Assembly (NCBI GenBank): GCA_016928525.1
Contig: JAFGKO010000210.1
Span: 1-42,262 of the forward strand
DNA length: 42,262 nt
Reading direction: 5' to 3'
From: Anaerolineales bacterium
Lineage (GTDB): Bacteria > Chloroflexota > Anaerolineae > Anaerolineales > Villigracilaceae
In this document: positions 11,374-19,158 of the stretch, one piece after another
Layout: every line of letters starts with the position of its first letter
Numbering within the stretch: position 1 is the first letter of the stretch
Notes under the pieces: generated by a model
What the model saw: the letters and a program-made list of their open reading frames with translations, nothing else
Databases searched by the model: none
What the model was told of the DNA's origin: nothing
Translations under genes and position numbers: made by a program

Positions 11374-11457
11374 CGCAGTTTGTGAAAGGGTGCTGAAAAT
11401 AGGGGGTGCGAGCGCCGCTCGCACCCCCTATTTTCAGCCTCTCCTCATTCAACTGCG
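11374..11457. repeat. long two-tier palindrome (copy 1)
   Basis: Inner arms of 22 bases (11393-11414 and 11416-11437; core AGGGGGTGCGAGCG) are perfectly complementary around one central base. Outer arms CGCAGTT (11374-11380) and AACTGCG (11451-11457) also pair, with 12- and 13-base unpaired linkers. The same architecture is at 32067-32175. It lies between two co-directional genes. Confidence 0.9.
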
Positions 11458-11478
11458 TGGTTATTGTTTCTAAAAATT

Positions 11479-12402
11479 TCAGACTTTTGTTGTGATTATC
11501 TCAACAGCAGCAGGAATGATTTCTGCGCTGAGTTCCTGTCCGCTTTCGCACAGGGTTTCTCCGTCACAGTGGGCAGGCAGAGCCCCTTTCAGGGCCTTGA
11601 CATTTATTTTGTGAGTGCGCCCGCTGGTGACTTCTGGCTGGCTGGCCTGCGTGCCTTTTAAAAAGTACGGAACCAGCCCAAAGATACGTGCGCGACCGAC
11701 ATTGGAAACCATGCACAAGTCGAAGTGACCGTCACTCGGATCGCCCTGGGGCGCCATGTAGAAACCACCGCCCATGCGCTGCCCGTTCATAATGGAAATC
11801 ATCAGCGAGGATTGTGTATAGGTAATATCATTGTAGGTGATTTCGACGGTGGGAGCTTTGTAATAGATAAAAACGGTTTGAACGACGGCGATCAGATAAG
11901 CCAGCAGGCCGCGCGCCCAGCGAATTTTTACGGCGACAAAGCCAACAACCGCATCGAAGCCGATGCCAATCCCGTTGACAAAGTAACGACCTTGCGGATA
12001 GTCGCCGCCTTTTACAAAGCCAATATCGATCCTTTTGCGCCGGTTTTTGGCGAGCGTTGCGATGCTTTCTTCCAGCGTGCCGCGCACGCCCAGGCCGAAA
12101 GCCATGTCGTTGCCGGTGCCGACTGGCAGGATCGAGAAAGCGCTGTGATTGAAGCCTGCCGCGCGGGCGCGCATCAAACCGTTGATGGCTTCGTTTGCGG
12201 CCCCGTCCCCACTTGCCAGGACGATGACATCGTATCCAACTCTGGCAGCTTCTTCTGCGATTTCAGCAGCATGCCAGGGACGCTCTGTGCGTACTAATTC
12301 ATATTCCAGGTTGTATTTGCGCATACCTGCTTCGATTTCCGGGATCATTTTTTCCGCATGCCCTCGCCCGGAAATCGGATTGACAATGACCAAATACTTC
12401 AT
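11479..12402 (-). CDS. diacylglycerol kinase / YegS-family lipid kinase
   Basis: A 307-residue lipid kinase of the DagK/YegS fold. The N-terminal KYLVIVNPISGRGHAEK, the nucleotide-binding VLASGDGAANEAINGL and LPVGTGNDMAFGLG match the catalytic signature (GDG, GTGND). The C-terminal beta-sandwich includes MNGQRMGGGFYMAP and the family-typical HCDGE. The start is set at MKYLVIV (12402), with GGGAG nearby; the upstream in-frame ATG is rejected. It phosphorylates diacylglycerol or a related lipid at the membrane. CACAAT-tt-ATTGTG at 12439-12452 could be an operator. Confidence 0.93.
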   Translation of the reverse strand: MKYLVIVNPISGRGHAEKMIPEIEAGMRKYNLEYELVRTERPWHAAEIAEEAARVGYDVIVLASGDGAANEAINGLMRARAAGFNHSAFSILPVGTGNDMAFGLGVRGTLEESIATLAKNRRKRIDIGFVKGGDYPQGRYFVNGIGIGFDAVVGFVAVKIRWARGLLAYLIAVVQTVFIYYKAPTVEITYNDITYTQSSLMISIMNGQRMGGGFYMAPQGDPSDGHFDLCMVSNVGRARIFGLVPYFLKGTQASQPEVTSGRTHKINVKALKGALPAHCDGETLCESGQELSAEIIPAAVEIITTKV

Positions 12403-12491
12403 ATCTGCTCTCCCTATTTTGGATTTTGGAGAGTTTATCACAATTTATTGTGTAACGCGTCGCCGTATCGTAAATATATGGCATGCCTGGT

Positions 12492-12770
12492 TCAGAGTTC
12501 GATGTGTTGCGTTTTGCGATAGGCGGCAGGTTTACCGCTGAACATTTCGCTGACCGCATCTATCAATTCGTCCATTGTATAGGTGCCTTCGTGTTCCAAT
12601 ATGTTTTTGAGCGCGCTCAGATGGCTGCATAGTTCTTCCATGTGGTCGCGAAATTCGTCGAATGTTTCCGGTGTGGTCCGGTTGCGCAGGTTCTCGCCAG
12701 CTTCGTGGGTATGCTCCACCGCCTGCATGGCGTTTTGCATATACTCGATAATCAGGTCCCAGTCGGTCAT
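12492..12770 (-). CDS. small helical protein, unknown function
   Basis: A 92-residue acidic, probably all-helical protein (MTDWDLIIEYMQNAMQAV). The ATG at 12770 has AAGGAG with 7-base spacing; an earlier in-frame ATG would translate a GC hairpin and is rejected. Evenly spaced His and Glu (EHTHEAGEN; RDHMEELCSH) could bind metal, but no family is recognised. It follows the nucleotidyltransferase gene on the same strand. Confidence 0.7.
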   Translation of the reverse strand: MTDWDLIIEYMQNAMQAVEHTHEAGENLRNRTTPETFDEFRDHMEELCSHLSALKNILEHEGTYTMDELIDAVSEMFSGKPAAYRKTQHIEL

Positions 12771-12795
12771 CTCGAGCTCCTTTCCCGAACAGGGA

Positions 12796-12816
12796 CCCCG
12801 CATTCTATATGCGGGG
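12796..12816. repeat. GC hairpin upstream of the 92-residue gene
   Basis: CCCCGCAT (12796-12803) pairs with ATGCGGGG (12809-12816) around a 5-base loop. There is no T-run on the minus strand, so it is not a classical terminator. It may affect the leader of the downstream small gene. Confidence 0.6.
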
Positions 12817-12851
12817 AACCCCATTCATTTCCCCATCTTTACAATAGCACC

Positions 12852-13430
12852 TCAGGGCCTGGATTTCAAGTAGTCTTCGGGCGTGTCTAAATCTTTTAAG
12901 ATTCCTGGATCGTTTACCTCCACATAACGGATTTCACTGGTGTGGCGGTTCAGGAAATCTCGCGGGGTTTCAGGAGGGCTCATGCGTAAGATTTCATCCC
13001 AATATGGACGCGCCACCAGCCAGGGATGTCCGCGCCGCATCTGGAAGCTGGGCACGATCAGGGGTGATCCACTGGTGGCGTACTCCTCCACGACAAGCCT
13101 CACGCTTCTTTCCTGAACCTGGGGCTGGTCACCAAGGCCGACCAACAAAGCCTCCACCTCGGACCTTACTTCCGCCAACCCCACCTGTAGGGAGCTCAGC
13201 ATTTCGCCTTCTGCAAAATTGGGATTGAACACGGTCCGCGCCGAATTACCGATCAACGTGTCGACCTGTTCTCTTGCGCCGCCGGTTACGACAAGAATAT
13301 CTTCGATACCGGCTGCCTTGAAAACTTCAATGACCTGTCCAAGGACGGTCGTTTTACCCCAGGGGAGCAGCATCTTGGGCCGTCCCATGCGTTTCGATTG
13401 ACCGGCAGCCAGGATGAGGGCAGTGATCAT
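12852..13430 (-). CDS. MocA/MobA-like nucleotidyltransferase
   Basis: A 192-residue NTP transferase. The N-terminal ALILAAGQSKRMGRPKMLLP is the nucleotide-binding signature of molybdopterin cytidylyl- or guanylyltransferases, and VGLGDQPQV carries the metal-binding Asp. MocA enzymes make the cytosine-dinucleotide form of the molybdenum cofactor used by xanthine-dehydrogenase-type hydroxylases. Its ATG overlaps the stop of the YqeC-MocA fusion (ATGA), giving two such domains side by side. CTP versus GTP specificity is inferred from the xdh-type genes downstream. Confidence 0.9.
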   Translation of the reverse strand: MITALILAAGQSKRMGRPKMLLPWGKTTVLGQVIEVFKAAGIEDILVVTGGAREQVDTLIGNSARTVFNPNFAEGEMLSSLQVGLAEVRSEVEALLVGLGDQPQVQERSVRLVVEEYATSGSPLIVPSFQMRRGHPWLVARPYWDEILRMSPPETPRDFLNRHTSEIRYVEVNDPGILKDLDTPEDYLKSRP

Positions 13431-14812
13431 TCCAGCAAATCCTTCAAGCGCTGGTATTGCTCCGGCGTGTCCACATCCAGCAACAAGGCGTCGTCATGCC
13501 AGATCAGGTAGTTGATTTTATGTTTCGAGAAAATCCCGCGCCCGCCCACGTCACCTTCCAGAGTCAGTAAATCGGGAAACGTGACGCGGTCGAACAATAC
13601 CGGGTTGGCGCGCTGGTCGAGCACCAGGGGCGCAATGATGGGTGAGAGCGTTGCTGCGTGTTCTTCCACGAGCGCATGCAAAATGGCTGGCGTAACCTGC
13701 GGCTGGTCGGCGAGCAGGAAGATGGCTCCGCCTGCCCCCTCCCCAGCCCTCCCCAAAAATCTTTGATTTTGGGGGAGGGCGCCCCGTGGGGGCGGGTGGG
13801 GGCTGAGTCCCTTTCGAATCGACGACGCCTGCCCGCTCTGCCATTCCGGATTATGAGCAACTTGCACAGGTAAATCATTTACTGCGGACTCAACTTCGCT
13901 GCTGTGTGCACCCGTCACCACGATGACCGGGGATAAGCCAGCTTCCAGGGCCGTCTTCGCCACCGCGCGGACGAAAGGCTCTCCCCGCCAGTCGAGCAAC
14001 TGTTTGGGCTGGCCGTAGCGCTGAGACTCACCCGCAGCCAGGATGATTCCCGCCACCGGTTCATGCACGGCGTGGATTTTCCCTGCTTGCAGGCTGGCGA
14101 TGATCACGGCATCGTAAGCAGAAAGCAGGGGTTTGACCATCGCACGAGCCTGGGACTGCAATTCCGGCGTGTCTGCCTGATTGAGCAAGGCAACGCGCCG
14201 GGCCGTCGCCGGGATGTGTTTCAGGCCACCCTCGGGGTTGGTCAACACATAGGCCAGCGACTCGGTAGAAATCATTTCGTCGGGTTGCAAGCCGCTTAAG
14301 CGGGCGAAGATTTCCGGCCTGTGCACGAATTCTTCGCCAAGAGGTTTCCCAAGGCCTGAAAGCCCGGCAACCTGTACAACCTGTTCGACAAACTCTGGGA
14401 TGACCGGCTCATGTTGTGCCGGGGCTTTGAGCGGCTTTTGGCGGGAACCATCGGCTTCGATGAGCAGGGGAATTTTATCCCTTTCTGAAATTTCGCGTAA
14501 CCAGAATATTGCGTTGCTTTCAAGCCCCTTTGTCCTTTCCCCTTCAAATTCACCAGTGACCAGGGTCACGCCGCGTGGTTTGAATTGTTCCAGGTTATCC
14601 AGTTTTGTGACAATGACATGTTCATCTGCCAGTGGGATTTGCCATCTTCCCAGGTGTGTAGTCGCGGTGACGATGACAGGGGGAGGCAATTCGCGCGCCA
14701 GTTGGAACATGGCAGTTGTTTTTCCCCCAGCACCCACGAAGGCGATGGTTGAAGTCTGTGAAAGACGGAGAGCTTGAACATGATTCATTTGTTCTCGCTT
14801 CGTGGGTTTCAC
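13427..14812 (-). CDS. YqeC-MocA fusion, selenium-dependent Mo hydroxylase maturation
   Basis: A 461-residue two-domain protein. Residues 18-245 match YqeC, with the P-loop FVGAGGKTT (25-33), TATTHLG and LIEADGSRQKPLKAP. YqeC occurs with selenium-dependent molybdenum hydroxylases. Residues 254-461 are a MocA-like nucleotidyltransferase (GIILAAGESQRYGQPKQLLD; LLADQPQVTP). An extra Pro/Arg/Gly-rich segment (337-362) interrupts the second domain and is encoded by a GC-rich palindrome (13734-13803). The start used is GTG at 14812, which shares GTGA with the upstream stop; ATG at 14788 is an equal candidate. It overlaps the following mocA-like gene by four bases. Confidence 0.88.
   Translation of the reverse strand: MKPTKREQMNHVQALRLSQTSTIAFVGAGGKTTAMFQLARELPPPVIVTATTHLGRWQIPLADEHVIVTKLDNLEQFKPRGVTLVTGEFEGERTKGLESNAIFWLREISERDKIPLLIEADGSRQKPLKAPAQHEPVIPEFVEQVVQVAGLSGLGKPLGEEFVHRPEIFARLSGLQPDEMISTESLAYVLTNPEGGLKHIPATARRVALLNQADTPELQSQARAMVKPLLSAYDAVIIASLQAGKIHAVHEPVAGIILAAGESQRYGQPKQLLDWRGEPFVRAVAKTALEAGLSPVIVVTGAHSSEVESAVNDLPVQVAHNPEWQSGQASSIRKGLSPHPPPRGALPQNQRFLGRAGEGAGGAIFLLADQPQVTPAILHALVEEHAATLSPIIAPLVLDQRANPVLFDRVTFPDLLTLEGDVGGRGIFSKHKINYLIWHDDALLLDVDTPEQYQRLKDLLE
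13734..13803. repeat. GC-rich palindromic element inside a coding sequence
   Basis: GCCCTCCCC plus AAAAATC (13746-13761) pairs at 15 of 16 positions with 13765-13780 around a TTT loop. Outer CCCCCTCCCCA and GGGTGGGGGC runs extend it. It lies in frame inside the YqeC-MocA fusion and encodes residues about 337-362, which are absent from ordinary MocA sequences as I recall them. Confidence 0.8.
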
Positions 14813-15354
14813 GTGTTCAATATCTTTTCCAATCCATCCACGTTCGATTGAATTTCATCGCCATATCCCCAGCCAATATCAGACGTAGCGCGCATTTTCA
14901 TCAGGCGATCTCGGAAGAAACTGTATAGTTCACGACGTGCAGGGCTCATTTTCAATTCCGCCACAAATCGTTCGAACATATTGAGCAATGTATTGTAAAA
15001 AGGCTCATCAATATCACCAAAATCGTTGGTGAAGGCGTGACCGCGTTCAACATAGGTCAACATCAAGTCCAGTGTGCCGCGCAGGTCTTTGGTCGCCTTT
15101 TTGTATTCGGTAATTACCTTTTTTGCATCACGGAAACGCGGCATGTCGGGTAATTTACGGTTTGGATTGTAAACTGCCCTGACGATCTTCTCGCGGCATT
15201 TCTCAAGATACTCGCTATCTTGCGCAATCGGAAGAATTTGTGCTTTCAACCATGCCTTATTTTGCGCGGACAGGTTGTGCAAACCCTTCAACAAATCAAT
15301 CAGATTTTCTTTAGGGAGATCCTGCAACTCGGTTTTTATATCGGTCCATGCCAT
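14809..15354 (-). CDS. hypothetical protein, DUF6155-like
   Basis: A 181-residue, mostly helical, charged protein (ENLIDLLKGLHNLSAQNKAW near the start). The pattern of an N-terminal LxxLSxxNKxWL motif, a central RxxDAKKxITxYKKA segment and a C-terminal helical part recalls DUF6155 proteins, whose function is unknown; this match is from memory. Its TGA overlaps the GTG start of the fusion gene, suggesting coupling. No catalytic motif is seen. Confidence 0.7.
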   Translation of the reverse strand: MAWTDIKTELQDLPKENLIDLLKGLHNLSAQNKAWLKAQILPIAQDSEYLEKCREKIVRAVYNPNRKLPDMPRFRDAKKVITEYKKATKDLRGTLDLMLTYVERGHAFTNDFGDIDEPFYNTLLNMFERFVAELKMSPARRELYSFFRDRLMKMRATSDIGWGYGDEIQSNVDGLEKILNT

Positions 15355-15456
15355 ATTGTTACGTCACTTGTTAAATCAATAGGACAGCCCGGTGGGATTC
15401 TCATACTCGCATATCCTGCTCTTGGCGAGTTGAATGCCGCAACGGGTTCTCCCAAA

Positions 15457-15684
15457 TCAGTTCCAGCCGCCTGTGCGCGTGCGGTTCCGGATCTCATCCT
15501 GCAGGGCGGCAAGCATCTCCGAAAAGGACTCTCGGTTGGTAGGACTTCCCTTGGCTGCCTGGTCTTCGAGGCGCGCCAGCAGGTAGACTATCCATGAAAG
15601 CCACGAGCGTGGATTGCTTTGCGCTTGCACAATCTCTTCTGCGGCTTCATTAAGGATATCGCGAATATTATCTTCTTTGCTCAT
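15457..15684 (-). CDS. small acidic protein, unknown function
   Basis: A 75-residue protein with a clear RBS (CAGGAG) upstream. It looks amphipathic and helical, with a central hydrophobic patch (SWLSWIVYLLARLEDQ) too polar to be a sure membrane helix. The C-terminal part is charged (SEMLAALQDEIRNRTRTGG). No family recognised. It lies between the DUF6155-like gene and the aldo/keto reductase. Confidence 0.6.
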   Translation of the reverse strand: MSKEDNIRDILNEAAEEIVQAQSNPRSWLSWIVYLLARLEDQAAKGSPTNRESFSEMLAALQDEIRNRTRTGGWN

Positions 15685-15750
15685 TGGCTATACTCCTGGG
15701 TTGTTGGATGACTGTACTATTATTGTAGCACTCTTGGTTTACTCTGAGTC

Positions 15751-16608
15751 TTACGTGAAGAGCGGTTCCATCTTAAGTCGTTCTGTGAGAGCCTGCATTT
15801 GCTGGTCAGTCGGGCGCGCTTCAAAGCGCTGGGCGGCGTCGAGGATGCGTGGCAGGATGTGGATATCACCGGCTGTGTTGAGGAAGACTTGCGGGTTGCC
15901 CAATATCCAGTGTACAGCCAGATCGATATCTGCCTGTTCCTCAAGCGGACGATACCAGGTGGTGCGGTTCTGCTGCATGTCATTCCAGGGTGAGCGCGTT
16001 ACGCCTTTGATCGTCTGCACGGCGACGTTGCGTTCTTTACACACCGCCAGGACCTCCTCGAAGCCTCGGGCATACAGCGGATTTTGCATCATGATATGAC
16101 TGTACGGCAAAAGCACGGAGTCGAAATCGAATTTTGCCAGGGAGCGCAGGTGGAATTCTGTTATTTGCACGCCATGCCCGGTCACGCCGATGAAGCGCAC
16201 CAGTCCTTCTTCACGCGCACGTATCACGGCCTCGATCACGCCACCGGGACCGAAGGCGGTTTGCCAATCGGGTTCCTCGTGTAATGCGTGGAGCTGGATC
16301 AGGTCGACCTGGGTGACATGCAACAGGTCCAGCGAGCGGCGGATTTCATCGTAGGCGGCCTGCTTCGTGCGCTGTTCGGTTTTGGTCGCCAGGAAAAATG
16401 GCCTGCCATTCCGGCGAATCCAATTGCCGAGCAATTCTTGCGAACGGCCATAACTGGCAGCTGTGTCCACATGGTTGACACCGGTTTCCAGGAGGGTGTC
16501 CATGGTGGCGTCCACATCCTTTTGAGGTGTGTCCCAGAACGCCGCCGCACCGAAAATGGTGCGGGTGCTGTTGTGGCCGGTGCGGCCAAATGGAAGGGTG
16601 GGTATCAT
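15751..16608 (-). CDS. aldo/keto reductase
   Basis: A 285-residue NAD(P)H-dependent oxidoreductase of the AKR TIM barrel. The catalytic tetrad elements are visible: Asp and Tyr in VDTAASYGRSQELLG, Lys in FLATKTEQR and His in DLIQLHALHE. The start at 16608 has AAGGAG six bases upstream; the longer frame overlaps the upstream gene and is rejected. Its stop lies just downstream of codons for KMEPLFT. It follows the DUF559 gene by ten bases, so both may share a transcript. The carbonyl substrate is unknown. Confidence 0.92.
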   Translation of the reverse strand: MIPTLPFGRTGHNSTRTIFGAAAFWDTPQKDVDATMDTLLETGVNHVDTAASYGRSQELLGNWIRRNGRPFFLATKTEQRTKQAAYDEIRRSLDLLHVTQVDLIQLHALHEEPDWQTAFGPGGVIEAVIRAREEGLVRFIGVTGHGVQITEFHLRSLAKFDFDSVLLPYSHIMMQNPLYARGFEEVLAVCKERNVAVQTIKGVTRSPWNDMQQNRTTWYRPLEEQADIDLAVHWILGNPQVFLNTAGDIHILPRILDAAQRFEARPTDQQMQALTERLKMEPLFT

Positions 16609-16618
16609 GGCTTTCTCC

Positions 16619-16984
16619 TTATCTGTTCTTTCGATCATCCAAAGCGTGGACGATGGCAAGTATAACGCTATCGACATTATTCATCACCTCATTATTCCAA
16701 AAGCGGACGACTTTGTAGCCTTGCGATTCCAAATATTTCGTTCTCTCTTCATCATACTCTTCCTGCTCCAAATGATGATTGCCATCCAGTTCGATAATCA
16801 ATTTGGCTTTCGGGCAACAGAAATCGGGGATGTAATTCCCTACAGCATGCTGTCTTCGGAAGGTGACGCCTAACTGGTCGTTGTGTATGCGTGACCAAAG
16901 TTTTCGTTCGGCAGGAGTTGATTCCTTTCGGAGCTTTCCCGCTTTGTTCATAGTTTTGGGGTTGCTTCGTTTAGGGCGTGGCAT
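16619..16984 (-). CDS. DUF559 endonuclease-like protein
   Basis: A 121-residue small nuclease-fold protein related to very-short-patch-repair endonucleases. The DUF559 signature is clear: RKESTPAERKLW, GVTFRRQHAVGNYIPDFCC, LIIELDGNHH and YDEERTKYLESQGYKVVRFWN. The Asp, Glu-x-Asp and Gln/His positions fit a PD-(D/E)XK active site. The start at 16984 has AAGGGGG before it; the longer frame runs through a hairpin and is rejected. It neighbours a probable type I restriction remnant, so both may be leftovers of a defence or mobile island. Confidence 0.88.
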   Translation of the reverse strand: MPRPKRSNPKTMNKAGKLRKESTPAERKLWSRIHNDQLGVTFRRQHAVGNYIPDFCCPKAKLIIELDGNHHLEQEEYDEERTKYLESQGYKVVRFWNNEVMNNVDSVILAIVHALDDRKNR

Positions 16985-17001
16985 TTTGCCCCCTTCGTGT
17001 T

Positions 17002-17045
17002 CCCCCATTTTCAGACCGCTGCTCCCTGCGGGCTGCAAATGGGGG
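17002..17045. repeat. palindromic repeat CCCCCATTT type
   Basis: CCCCCATTT (17002-17010) pairs with AAATGGGGG (17037-17045); inner CAG/CTG and CCGC/GCGG pairs continue the stem to an 8-base loop. It sits upstream of the DUF559 start. Confidence 0.85.
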
Positions 17046-17100
17046 AAAGACAATTTCAACTTGGGCGTTTATAAATATATTCATTCCAACTTCACATTCA

Positions 17101-17142
17101 CCTTCCCCAAATTCGACGTTCCCCAGTCGCATTTGGGAAAGG
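17101..17142. repeat. palindromic repeat CCCCAAAT type
   Basis: CCTTCCCCAAAT (17101-17112) pairs, with one mismatch, with ATTTGGGAAAGG (17131-17142), and inner CGAC pairs with GTCG. It is a second hairpin of similar plan 55 bases after the first, ending just short of the restriction remnant. Confidence 0.82.
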
Positions 17143-17156
17143 AAGGGATGGGGCAA

Positions 17157-17414
17157 TTACGCAAAACTCTCCCTCAACAACGACTCAAGCAACCCCTTGA
17201 TTTGTCTCTCCGCCTCACACATTTGCTCCCGGAGACGCTCATATTGTGCCACAACCGCGGTGACATTGTACCCGTAGGGTAAGTGTTCTTGCTCGAACAA
17301 AACAATTTTTATACCCTCCTTGGTCTTGTCACACAGATACCAATCCGCCTTTTCTAACGGCGGATCAATGAATTCCTTGCGAGTGCATTCTCCGCTGATA
17401 TAACGCACACCCAC
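17157..17414 (-). pseudogene. probable type I restriction remnant (HsdR-like start joined to HsdS-like end)
   Basis: An 85-residue frame opening at a GTG. The first part (ECTRKEFIDPPLEKADWYL) resembles the start of type I restriction HsdR proteins, which commonly read TRKELIDPALEKAGW. The last part (VAQYERLREQMCEAERQ and LLESLLRESF) resembles the C-terminal helix of HsdS. Both likenesses are from memory. An intact HsdR is about ten times longer, so this is probably a deletion-fusion scar. It could instead be a small unrelated gene. No hsdM is nearby. Confidence 0.45.
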
Positions 17415-17442
17415 CTCGGGATGAGAGAATTATGGGGCGACC

Positions 17443-17640
17443 TTACGGCTTCAACGCTTTTTCTTCGGGCTTCGTCTTCGAACCGATCTCCACCAACTGC
17501 ACCTGCACCTGGTAGCGCTTTTCGCCGATTTGGATTTTTCCCACTCCAAAGAAACCCCTCGAGCCGGTCTTGAATTGCTTTTCGGTGGCGGTCAAAACCC
17601 CGACCATCTTTTCGTTTTCCTTGATTTCAACTGAGATCAT
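17443..17640 (-). CDS. small conserved-looking protein, unknown function
   Basis: A 65-residue protein with an excellent RBS (AGGAGG, 6-base spacing). It reads as a compact beta-rich domain (TGSRGFFGVGKIQIGEKRYQ, then VQVQLVEIGSK) with a Lys/Glu-rich tail. No signal peptide or membrane segment. No family recognised; coding support comes from the RBS and composition. Confidence 0.65.
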   Translation of the reverse strand: MISVEIKENEKMVGVLTATEKQFKTGSRGFFGVGKIQIGEKRYQVQVQLVEIGSKTKPEEKALKP

Positions 17641-17760
17641 GGGAAGCCTCCTGCTCGCTTTTGTGGTTTGATTCTATCATCCTTCCCTGGGTCTTTCCCC
17701 ACAGCTTGCTACAGAGGAGCATTCAAATGTTATAGATTCTTACAAACAATTGAGCCTGGG

Positions 17761-17866
17761 AAAACCACCAAGTCACCCCGGCCCGACCGGCAGTGCCAGG
17801 GCGGGCAAAGACTCCAAAACACAAAGGAAAATTCGCGGCTTTGTGCCTTTGAGGCTTTGTGGTTTC
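17761..17866. repeat. AACCACCAAG/CTTTGTGGTT inverted repeat
   Basis: AAAACCACCAAG at the left end is roughly complementary to GGCTTTGTGGTTTC at the right end, and CACAAAG pairs with CTTTGTG inside. The word pattern matches the CCGCCAAG element at 41933-42034. The rest of the 17641-17908 gap shows no gene. Confidence 0.65.
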
Positions 17867-17908
17867 ATTCAGACTGGTTTTGATTCTAAAGAATTTGAAT
17901 GTTCACCG

Positions 17909-18274
17909 CTACAATATCCTCCTGAGCATCCAAAAGGCGATCCTCCCAAATTTCATGATGATTTCCAAAACATCTTCGAAGGCAGAGGCCATGATGATAG
18001 CCAGCACGAGGTTCAGAGTAAAGCGTCCCCAGGCGCTGGAAGGACGCTTGCTAAAGACCCACTCGATCCATTTCCAAATCTGCGGGATGAACCACAGCAT
18101 TAAAAAGAAGATACCCGCCATGATTGGGATGATTGGCAGCGAACTGGCCAGGCTGTATAGCAGTGTACAGATGGCGATAATGGCCACAAATATGCTGGCC
18201 AAACGTAAAACCGGATTATCGAGCCGTCCTTTGGGCTTGTCCGTATTGTTTTTGGATGGATTGTTTTGTGTCAT
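17909..18274 (-). CDS. small multi-pass membrane protein
   Basis: A 121-residue protein with a polar N-terminus (MTQNNPSKNNTDKPKGR) and about three hydrophobic helices: 24-45, 47-68 and 83-105. Weak AAAGGT RBS. A Trp/Lys-rich loop (IWKWIEWVFSKRPSSAWG) lies between helices 2 and 3. No family recognised. It stands between the small-protein cluster and the YqeB-family gene. Confidence 0.7.
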   Translation of the reverse strand: MTQNNPSKNNTDKPKGRLDNPVLRLASIFVAIIAICTLLYSLASSLPIIPIMAGIFFLMLWFIPQIWKWIEWVFSKRPSSAWGRFTLNLVLAIIMASAFEDVLEIIMKFGRIAFWMLRRIL

Positions 18275-18308
18275 GAAAGTACCTTTTAAATAGTAAATAG
18301 TAAAAAAT

Positions 18309-18331
18309 AGGTCGGATTAGTAACCCGACCT
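18309..18331. repeat. short hairpin AGGTCGG/CCGACCT
   Basis: Seven-base arms (18309-18315 and 18325-18331) downstream of the YqeB-family stop on the minus strand. No T-run follows on the minus strand, so terminator function is doubtful. Confidence 0.55.
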
Positions 18332-18343
18332 GCGGTGAGGATG

Positions 18344-19138
18344 TTACCACAACTTTGCGCGGATTTCGGGCTTAGCGAGCAGCGCTTCGAGCACACCGCC
18401 GCCGATGGCCAGCGCTTTGTCGGAAACCAGCCTGCACATTTCCGGGTCATCGCGCGGGTCTACATCGCCGACCTTCAGGCCTACGGTCACATGCAGGCCG
18501 GGATGCAGCAGTCCGCGCAGGACGCCGGGAAAAGGACTGGTTACCGGATACCGATCATTGATCGCAGCGAGTTCCTGCCCGGTTTCGACGTGCTCGCCAA
18601 TTCGCATCTGGCTGGTGAAGATACCGTCGGCGGGCGCGCGCAGCACGCGGCGTGGGTCGCCTTCGGGTTGGCCGCTGTCGGGTTGGGTGCGTCCCTCCCA
18701 GTAGACCCGCCCCAGGGTGTGGCTGCGGCGCGTTTCGATCACAGCCTGGCAGTCCCGTCCGGCGTGGAAGCCAGGCCCCAGTCCGATATGAAGCGGGATG
18801 GGGACCGGTAAAGGCCCAGGGGGATGCTTGATCAGTCGCCCGTCGATGACGGCGGAAAAGTCCAGGGAGGTCAGGATGGAAGCATGCGGGTCGACCAGGA
18901 CCGGGATTTCCCCCGCCTCCAGCGCAGCCTGAACCTGCTCCCCATTAACCAGTCTGGCAGTTACCCCTTCGAGCGTGACCTGCCCTGCGTAGACAGCCTC
19001 CGCAAAAGAGACCGTGCGCCGGACGGCCAGCGGTTGCGGCAGTTCGCTGATGAGCACTTTCAGCCCGGCGCGATACAGCCGCAGGGCTACCCCGGAGGCC
19101 AGATCGCCCCCGCCACGAATGAGAATGAGAGCAGGCAT
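18344..19138 (-). CDS. YqeB/EF2563-family selenium-dependent Mo hydroxylase accessory protein
   Basis: A 264-residue protein matching the EF2563 (YqeB) family. The Rossmann-like start LILIRGGGDLASGVALRLYRAG and SELPQPLAVRRTVSFAEAV are family hallmarks, followed by ILVDPHASIL-type motifs and a C-terminal biotinyl/lipoyl-like half (ADGIFTSQMRIGEHVETGQ). Members occur with YqeC and SelD in genomes carrying a selenium-containing molybdenum hydroxylase and are thought to act in cofactor maturation. No clear RBS; the DUF1361 gene ends 20 bases upstream. The family call is confident; the exact biochemistry is unknown. Confidence 0.9.
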   Translation of the reverse strand: MPALILIRGGGDLASGVALRLYRAGLKVLISELPQPLAVRRTVSFAEAVYAGQVTLEGVTARLVNGEQVQAALEAGEIPVLVDPHASILTSLDFSAVIDGRLIKHPPGPLPVPIPLHIGLGPGFHAGRDCQAVIETRRSHTLGRVYWEGRTQPDSGQPEGDPRRVLRAPADGIFTSQMRIGEHVETGQELAAINDRYPVTSPFPGVLRGLLHPGLHVTVGLKVGDVDPRDDPEMCRLVSDKALAIGGGVLEALLAKPEIRAKLW

Positions 19139-19158
19139 TGGACTATTAAACCACAGGT

